From: Deltaproteobacteria bacterium
GTDB lineage: Bacteria; Desulfobacterota; Desulfobaccia; Desulfobaccales; 0-14-0-80-60-11
Assembly (NCBI GenBank): GCA_023381945.1
Contig: JAMCQY010000232.1
Span: 1-10,407 of the forward strand
DNA: 10,407 bases
Reading direction: 5' to 3'
In this document: in pieces, positions 6,180-10,407 of the stretch
Position numbering within the stretch: the first letter of the stretch is position 1
How the letters are laid out: each line of letters opens with the position of its first letter
Program-made: the position numbers and the translations under genes
Notes under the pieces: model-generated
Told to the model about the DNA's origin: nothing
The model's database searches: none
Seen by the model: the letters and a program-made list of their open reading frames with translations, nothing else

Positions 6180-7535
6180 TTAGATGATTTCTTTAGCCTC
6201 AAATTCCCGGATCTGATCCTGGCTGAAGCCGCAGACCCGCTGGTAGATCTCCTCGTTATCGGAGCCCACAGGACGGTGCACGTGCTTCAGGCGCGGCGGC
6301 GAATCACTCATCTTGTACATGGTCTTCTGAGTGAAGACGTCGCCGTAGTACGGGTCGTCGTACCAGCCCAGAGAGCCGCGTTCCAGGAAGTGGTCGCAGT
6401 TGGCCGCTTCCCGGATGGTGAGCAGCGGTTGGTTTACGATGCCGGCGCCGGTGAAAATCCGGGCCGCCTCTTCCTTGTTCTTGTCTTTCAGAAACTCCTC
6501 GATGGCCGGATAGATCTCTTCCTGGGCCCGGGCCTCGACCCGGTCGTCGTGGCTGCCGTATTTCTTGGCCAGATCGGCGCGGCCCACGAGATTCATCAGC
6601 TTGGAGAAATCGGCGTCGGTGTAGGCACCCACATAGATGTAGCCTTCTTCCTTCTCCGCCGGATGGTCCGAATGCGGGTAGGAAGAGAGGCCACATTTGC
6701 AGATGCCGTTGACGCAGATTTCCGTGTCCCAGTTGCCCCAACGCATCCGCACGATGCCGTTGCGGCCCCACAGGGGCAGGCCGTACTCGGTGTAGCGGGT
6801 GGAGCCTTGCACCTGGGAGCATTCGAAGAAGTTTCCCAGGTTGGAGACCGTGTCCCGCCAATACAGCCCGGCCAACACGCCGGTGGAGACCAGCATGCCG
6901 ATGGAGTAGTCCATGATCCAGGTGGTGTGTTTGCTGGGGAAGCCCGCCGCCGCCCCCGCCCGGTGACCGGTAAAGGAGAAGACGCCGCCTTTGGCCTGGC
7001 CCAGGATATCGTAGGAAGCCCAGTTCCGGCCGGGGCCGAAGCCGCCGAAGCCGCCGCACCAGGCCAGGACGATCCGGGGGTTTACCTCTTTGCAGGCGCC
7101 GTAGCCAATTTTCCAGCGGTCGAAGGTGCCGGGCCGGTAGTTCCAGACCATGAAATCGGACTTCTGCACCAGGCCGTAGAAGATCTCTTTGGCTTCCGGT
7201 TTACGGTAGTCCAGGGTAACGAAATATTCGTTGTGGTTGGCGCCCTGGAAGGCCGGCGAAGTGCCGCGGCCCGGGTTCCACCGGGAGACCGGGTAGAACC
7301 AGGATTCATTGTAAGGCGAGCAATGGCGCATGGGCTCACCCAGACGGGGCACCTCGATCTTGATGACCTCGGCTCCCAGCTCACCCAGGTAGGCGGCCGC
7401 CGCCGGGCCCAGGATATACTGAGTGCAGGACAGGCCCCGATAGCCTTTCAGACATTCGGGTTTCTCTGCCAGGGTGTCTTTGTTGAATATGGTCTTACAA
7501 TATTCTTCAAAGGGTAGTTTATCCAGATCTGCCAT
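6180..7535 (-). CDS. Class III (CaiB/BaiF) CoA-transferase, probable catalytic subunit
   Basis: A 451-residue member of the formyl-CoA/carnitine CoA-transferase family, which moves CoA between carboxylic acids through an aspartyl-CoA anhydride. The N-terminal Rossmann region shows GPAAAAYLGELGAEVIKIE (about 43-61) and LDYRKPEAKEIF (108-119). The catalytic segment GGFGGFGPGRNWASYDILGQ (161-180) has Asp176 in the position of Asp169 of E. coli-type formyl-CoA transferase. The C-terminal part has IYVGAYTD and ends with the typical RPVGSDNEEIYQ. It is longer than the usual 400-430 residues because of an N-terminal extension of about 30 residues. A GAGGGGG ribosome binding site (7545-7551) lies nine bases upstream. 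It starts 18 bases after a paralogue that lacks the Asp, so the two probably form one heteromeric enzyme. The substrate is unknown; succinate derivatives are a guess by analogy to benzylsuccinate CoA-transferase. Confidence 0.9.
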   Translation of the reverse strand: MADLDKLPFEEYCKTIFNKDTLAEKPECLKGYRGLSCTQYILGPAAAAYLGELGAEVIKIEVPRLGEPMRHCSPYNESWFYPVSRWNPGRGTSPAFQGANHNEYFVTLDYRKPEAKEIFYGLVQKSDFMVWNYRPGTFDRWKIGYGACKEVNPRIVLAWCGGFGGFGPGRNWASYDILGQAKGGVFSFTGHRAGAAAGFPSKHTTWIMDYSIGMLVSTGVLAGLYWRDTVSNLGNFFECSQVQGSTRYTEYGLPLWGRNGIVRMRWGNWDTEICVNGICKCGLSSYPHSDHPAEKEEGYIYVGAYTDADFSKLMNLVGRADLAKKYGSHDDRVEARAQEEIYPAIEEFLKDKNKEEAARIFTGAGIVNQPLLTIREAANCDHFLERGSLGWYDDPYYGDVFTQKTMYKMSDSPPRLKHVHRPVGSDNEEIYQRVCGFSQDQIREFEAKEII

Positions 7536-7553
7536 ATTTCTTAACCCCCTCTA

Positions 7554-8987
7554 TTAGATGAGCCCTTTTTCGTACAGCTCATTCAGCTTATTGGTGTCGT
7601 AGCCAAGGAGCTTACGGTAGACGTCGCTGTTGTCATAGCCCACGGGACGGCCCAGGTCTTTGACCCGGCCCGGGGTGCGGTGCGCATAGAACACCGAGCC
7701 GCAGAACAGGACCTTGCCATAGTGAGCCGTCTCGATGGCCCGCACCATGCCGCGATATTTGTAGTGGGGCTCCTCCGCCACTTCATCCAGGAAGGAGACG
7801 CCGCCGGCGGCCACTTCCTCTTCCAGCAGCTTGGCCCGGCATTCTTCCCGGGAGAAGTCCTTCATCCAGTCGGTGAGGATGGTACAGGTTTTGACCTGCT
7901 GGTCATGGCCGACCCGGTCGATGACCACCCGCAGGGTGGGCTCGTCCAGGATCATGTCTTCCAGCTCGGGACGGTCCTTGCCCACGGTCTTCCAGATGCG
8001 GTACCACAGCCGGTCATGGCCGCCGCCCACCATCATGTAGCCGTCTTTGCAGGGGTTCACCGAATAGATATTGATGGCCAGGTCCCAGTTGCCGTAACGG
8101 GGCTTGCTGGAACCGTCCATGCCGTACCAACCCCAGGCATAGTCATGGATGCGGGCGTGGGATTCCGAAGAGGTCACTTCAATGAACTGACCTTTGCCGG
8201 AGACCTTGTCCCGGTAGATCAGGGCCGCGATGGTACCGTGGGCAGTGAGGTTGCCGCAGAGGATGTCGTCGGACCGTTCACCGGAGCGGATGGGGGTGCC
8301 GCCGAAGGCCTTGGGCAGCCCGGTGGCATGGCACCAACCGGAGGCGCAGGGCGAGGAAGGATAGAGCTCACCCGGCTTATCCTTCAAGGGGCCCCACTGA
8401 CCTTTCTGGCCATTCCAGACATAGATCAGGCGGGGGTTGATCTTGGAGAGCTGACGATAGCCGATGCCCCATTCGTCGAACTGCCCCGGGGGATAGTTCT
8501 CGATTAGTACGTCGGCGTGGACGACCAGCTTTTTCAGGATTTCCCGGCCTTCTTCTTTGGTCAGGTCCAGGGTAATGGACTGCTTGTTGCGGCATTCATG
8601 CAGGAAGGCGCCGCCGCAGAGATCGCCATTCACGTTGTCTTTGAACATGTAGCGCTTGCGGCCGAAGGCCACCAGCTTGCGGATGGGAGAACCGCCGGGC
8701 GGTTCTACCATGATAACGTTGGCCCCCAGTTCGCCCAGGTAGCCGCCGGCCTGCATGGAGTTGACCTGCAGGCCGCCGTGGCCGCATTCCAAGACGCGGA
8801 CTTTACCCAGGGCCTCGGGTTTGGCCATCTCGTGTTTGGGATGGAGCCAACCCTCGAAAACCGTGGAAATTTCCCGGGAAGCCTCGGTGCAAATCTTGGG
8901 ATCATATACTTCTTCAAAGGTCGGGATTGGGGTTAGAGGCCACAGTAATGGTGCTTCTTGAACCTCTTTTTTCAGATCATCGGACAT
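7554..8987 (-). CDS. Class III (CaiB/BaiF) CoA-transferase-like protein lacking the catalytic Asp motif
   Basis: A 477-residue CaiB/BaiF-family protein. The Rossmann part shows GGYLGELGANVIMVEPPGGS (81-100) and SITLDLTKEEGREILKKL (137-154), followed by ADVLIENYPPGQFDEWGIGY. It ends with GRPVGYDNSDVYRKLLGY, as in other family members. Where relatives have a GPxxxxxxxYD segment ending in QAxxG, it reads GPLKDKPGELYPSSPCASG (199-217). No Asp sits at the nucleophile position; Glu207 or Tyr209 takes its place. It is therefore probably a structural or regulatory subunit of the enzyme encoded 18 bases downstream. An N-terminal extension of about 60 residues precedes the family core. AAGGAGG (8995-9001) seven bases upstream fixes the start. 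It is the first gene of the minus-strand run, behind a sigma-54-like promoter. Confidence 0.88.
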   Translation of the reverse strand: MSDDLKKEVQEAPLLWPLTPIPTFEEVYDPKICTEASREISTVFEGWLHPKHEMAKPEALGKVRVLECGHGGLQVNSMQAGGYLGELGANVIMVEPPGGSPIRKLVAFGRKRYMFKDNVNGDLCGGAFLHECRNKQSITLDLTKEEGREILKKLVVHADVLIENYPPGQFDEWGIGYRQLSKINPRLIYVWNGQKGQWGPLKDKPGELYPSSPCASGWCHATGLPKAFGGTPIRSGERSDDILCGNLTAHGTIAALIYRDKVSGKGQFIEVTSSESHARIHDYAWGWYGMDGSSKPRYGNWDLAINIYSVNPCKDGYMMVGGGHDRLWYRIWKTVGKDRPELEDMILDEPTLRVVIDRVGHDQQVKTCTILTDWMKDFSREECRAKLLEEEVAAGGVSFLDEVAEEPHYKYRGMVRAIETAHYGKVLFCGSVFYAHRTPGRVKDLGRPVGYDNSDVYRKLLGYDTNKLNELYEKGLI

Positions 8988-9157
8988 TCAGAATCCTCCT
9001 TCATCAACGGTTGAGTCAAGGTTACCTTTAGGGAAACTTGAGCCCGCTAAAGTCAATGCGGTTCTCCTTACGGCGTCGGCCACCTCCTTCCAAAATGAGT
9101 TGCGGCTCGCTCGAGCCAGGCGCGGGTATTCAATGGAATTAGTCCACAAGCCTTATA

Positions 9158-9174
9158 AGCTAATTTTGTGCCAG
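9158..9174 (-). promoter_or_regulatory. Sigma-54-like promoter for the CoA-transferase genes
   Basis: On the minus strand the site reads CTGGCACAAAATTAGCT. The invariant GG (9172-9171) and GC (9160-9159) are exactly ten bases apart, TGGCAC is a perfect -24 element, and TAGCT differs from the -12 consensus TTGCT at one base. Transcription would start near 9147, giving a leader of about 160 bases to the ATG at 8987. No activator gene of the NtrC type is in the window. The site partly coincides with one arm of an inverted repeat. Confidence 0.4.
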
Positions 9175-9196
9175 TTAGTGCGATCTGCACAAAATT
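9162..9196. repeat. Perfect 10-bp inverted repeat, possible operator
   Basis: AATTTTGTGC (9162-9171) and GCACAAAATT (9187-9196) are perfect complements separated by 15 bases. A third half-site core, GTGC (9178-9181), lies within the spacer. The left arm overlaps the -24 element of the sigma-54-like promoter. The centre-to-centre distance of 25 bases is a little over two helical turns, which would suit cooperative binding of a regulator; an RNA hairpin is also possible. Confidence 0.6.
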
Positions 9197-9324
9197 TAAC
9201 CAATTTGTAGTTAACATATTAATTTTAAATATCTTTTGTCCTAGCTCTGCGATGACAAACGGCCGGTTCGCCATAGAAATCCGCCCTGGTCAGGCTCCAA
9301 TTTGGGGGAATCGGTATCAAACAG

Positions 9325-9339
9325 GGGGTGATTCACCCC
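9325..9339. promoter_or_regulatory. 15-base perfect palindrome, possible operator
   Basis: GGGGTGATTCACCCC has seven-base arms around a single central T. It lies about 105 bases upstream of the TATAAT box of the plus-strand gene. No T tract follows, so it is not a plus-strand terminator. The symmetry fits a dimeric DNA-binding protein. Confidence 0.4.
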
Positions 9340-9352
9340 AGGAAAAGCAGCG

Positions 9353-9380
9353 GGTCAGTGGCCGGTTGTCAGTGGTCAGA
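9353..9380. repeat. Degenerate heptamer repeat related to the one at 4162
   Basis: Four seven-base units stand in register: GGTCAGT (9353-9359), GGCCGGT (9360-9366), TGTCAGT (9367-9373) and GGTCAGA (9374-9380). The shared core is CAGT plus three bases, as in the CAGTTTT array at 4162-4203, whose degenerate flank on the minus strand also contains GGCCAGT. A short CCACAGAGACA follows shortly after. Confidence 0.7.
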
Positions 9381-9420
9381 TAGCTCATAAAATTAACCAC
9401 AGAGACAGGGGCCTGAGCAA

Positions 9421-9449
9421 ATGATTTATCAGACCGGGTGTAGTATAAT
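9421..9449 (+). promoter_or_regulatory. Probable sigma-70 promoter of the SGNH-like gene
   Basis: TATAAT at 9444-9449 is a perfect -10 box. At 17 bases spacing the -35 position reads ATGATT (9421-9426), only three of six matches. Transcription would start near 9456, giving a leader of about 42 bases to the ATG at 9498, or only 12 bases to the in-frame ATG at 9468. Confidence 0.45.
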
Positions 9450-9497
9450 GTTTGGAAAAATCAGGAAATGTATGGGCGAAGGAAAGTTCGGAAAATT

Positions 9498-10407
9498 ATG
9501 GCAGCAGATTCACAAGCGAACTTAAAGAAAAACCGGTTTGAAGCCAACCCCAAGACAACCATCGTCCTGGTCTTGATGATCTTCCTGGTGGCGGCCACTA
9601 TAATCACTGAAAAGGTCCTGGCTTATATCAACCACAGCCAGAAAATGGTGCTGTTCACCGAGCGGCGCTATATCAACCTCAGGGAATACCAGCCGAACCT
9701 GGATGTGACGGACACGCCCCCCGCCAAGGCGGTGCGGGAAGGCGACGGTCTGGTGCAGAAGCCCTACCGGGTGCGCACTGACGCCAACGGCTTTATTCTG
9801 CCCTACCGCCATTACGCCAAGCCCGATTTCAAGATATTCTTTTTAGGGGCCTCCACCACTGCCTGCATCTATGCGGATGAGGAGAGCCGCTTTCCTTCTC
9901 TGGTCGGCAATCTCCTGGAGCAACAGACCGGCAAAAAGATCACCTCCATCAATTCCGGCGTGGGGGGCAACAATTCCCTGCACTCTCTGGACATCCTGCT
10001 GAATAAGCTCATCCCCCAAAAGCCCGATGCCGTAGTGCTGATGCACAACATCAACGACCTAGTGGCCCTGATTTACGATAAGACCTATTGGAGCAAGAAC
10101 CCCACCCGCCAGCCCATCATCGACTATAAGCTTTATAAAGACCTGACCGGGATCAAGGCGGTCTCCACCCTGGCCCGGGATACTTACATTCCTAACCTGC
10201 ATTTGGCCATCCGCAGTCTGAGCCACAAGATTTTTAGAAAGAAGACCAGGGACCCCGAGGACGAATACGCTTACATCCGTGGCAAAAAGATTGCCTTTAA
10301 TGGAGCACAGATTCTCAATGAATTTCGAATGAACCTCCAAACCTTCATATATATTTGTAAAGCCCGTCACATCACCCCGGTTTTGATGACCCAGTTCAAC
10401 CGCTACA
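9498..10407 (+). CDS. Membrane-anchored SGNH/GDSL hydrolase-like protein (3' end outside window)
   Basis: 303 codons are visible and the frame runs off the window end. A basic N-terminus is followed by one hydrophobic segment (about 20-42), so the protein is probably anchored with its main domain outside the cytoplasm. A short strand motif VRTDANGFILPY (92-103) leads into FFLGASTTA (114-122), a variant GDSL block with probable nucleophile Ser119. SGVGGNNS (153-160) matches block II, and MHNINDL (182-188) resembles block III with Asn186. The catalytic Asp-His block lies beyond the end. Such proteins act as esterases or acyltransferases on polysaccharides, lipids or peptidoglycan, often in exopolysaccharide clusters. 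AAGGA (9479-9483) lies 14 bases before ATG 9498, somewhat far. An in-frame ATG at 9468 would add ten basic residues (starting MYGRRKVRK). Confidence 0.8.
   Translation, partial: MAADSQANLKKNRFEANPKTTIVLVLMIFLVAATIITEKVLAYINHSQKMVLFTERRYINLREYQPNLDVTDTPPAKAVREGDGLVQKPYRVRTDANGFILPYRHYAKPDFKIFFLGASTTACIYADEESRFPSLVGNLLEQQTGKKITSINSGVGGNNSLHSLDILLNKLIPQKPDAVVLMHNINDLVALIYDKTYWSKNPTRQPIIDYKLYKDLTGIKAVSTLARDTYIPNLHLAIRSLSHKIFRKKTRDPEDEYAYIRGKKIAFNGAQILNEFRMNLQTFIYICKARHITPVLMTQFNRY

Larger units (their letters stand above)
8988..9497. other. Divergent intergenic regulatory region
   Basis: This 510-base stretch separates the minus-strand CoA-transferase genes from the plus-strand SGNH-like gene. 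It holds a strong Shine-Dalgarno site (8995-9001), a sigma-54-like promoter (9158-9174), a 10-bp inverted repeat (9162-9196), an AT-rich island (about 9187-9235) with a near-palindrome at 9216-9232, a 15-base palindrome (9325-9339), a heptamer repeat (9353-9380) and a TATAAT box (9444-9449). A weak open frame on the minus strand (9068-9274) lacks a ribosome binding site and was not accepted as a gene. Confidence 0.7.

Noticed and set aside
6276..7517. 413-codon open frame on the plus strand, antisense to the catalytic CoA-transferase
   Set aside because: It is a shadow of a GC-rich gene. The minus-strand frame has clear family motifs and a ribosome binding site, while this one has low-complexity Val/Gly/Ala-rich sequence.
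7680..8507. 275-codon plus-strand frame antisense to the other CoA-transferase-like gene
   Set aside because: It is His/Gly/Val-rich shadow sequence without recognisable motifs.
9068..9274. 68-codon minus-strand frame in the divergent region
   Set aside because: It has no ribosome binding site, crosses the AT-rich island and the sigma-54-like promoter, and has no recognisable domain. A short leader gene cannot be fully excluded.

Overview
This window looks like a chromosomal segment of a moderately GC-rich (mid-50s percent by eye), probably anaerobic bacterium. The best guess is Desulfobacterota (the former Deltaproteobacteria, Desulfobacca or Syntrophobacter-like). That rests on an ExeA-type ATPase carrying LysM and SPOR-like domains, tandem class III CoA-transferases, a LsrF/DhnA-type aldolase, and intergenic CAGTNNN heptamer repeats. 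No rRNA, tRNA, CRISPR array, transposase or phage gene is visible. The taxonomy is inference.

Layout. (1) At 26-103 there is a long terminator-type hairpin, followed 38 bases later by a plus-strand class II aldolase (142-786) with a complete zinc site. (2) A non-coding stretch with several hairpins (787-1188) leads to a plus-strand ExeA/GspA-like AAA+ ATPase (1189-2847) that ends in an intrinsic terminator. (3) At 2930-3189 lies a possible small proline-rich reading frame, broken at a T6 run. (4) Seven minus-strand genes run from 8987 down to 3178. In transcription order they are two class III (CaiB/BaiF) CoA-transferase-like proteins, a zinc-ribbon protein, a 62-residue four-cysteine protein, an intrinsic terminator, an unrecognised 109-residue protein, a DhnA/LsrF-type class I aldolase, and a zinc-dependent MDR dehydrogenase. 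(5) A 510-base divergent intergenic region holds a sigma-54-like promoter for the minus-strand genes, inverted repeats, a second heptamer repeat and a perfect TATAAT box. (6) A plus-strand membrane-anchored SGNH/GDSL-like protein starts near 9498 and is cut by the window end.

How the parts may work together. The two CoA-transferase genes are 18 bases apart, each with a strong ribosome binding site. The second protein (6180-7535) has the family's catalytic Asp in context, while the first (7554-8987) has lost that motif. This suggests a heteromeric enzyme with one catalytic and one non-catalytic subunit, and the two cysteine-containing small proteins downstream may be accessory factors. The aldolase and dehydrogenase form a plausible two-step carbohydrate-phosphate or hydroxy-ketone module, separated by a heptamer repeat that fills the space where the dehydrogenase ribosome binding site should be. 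Substrates cannot be assigned from sequence alone.
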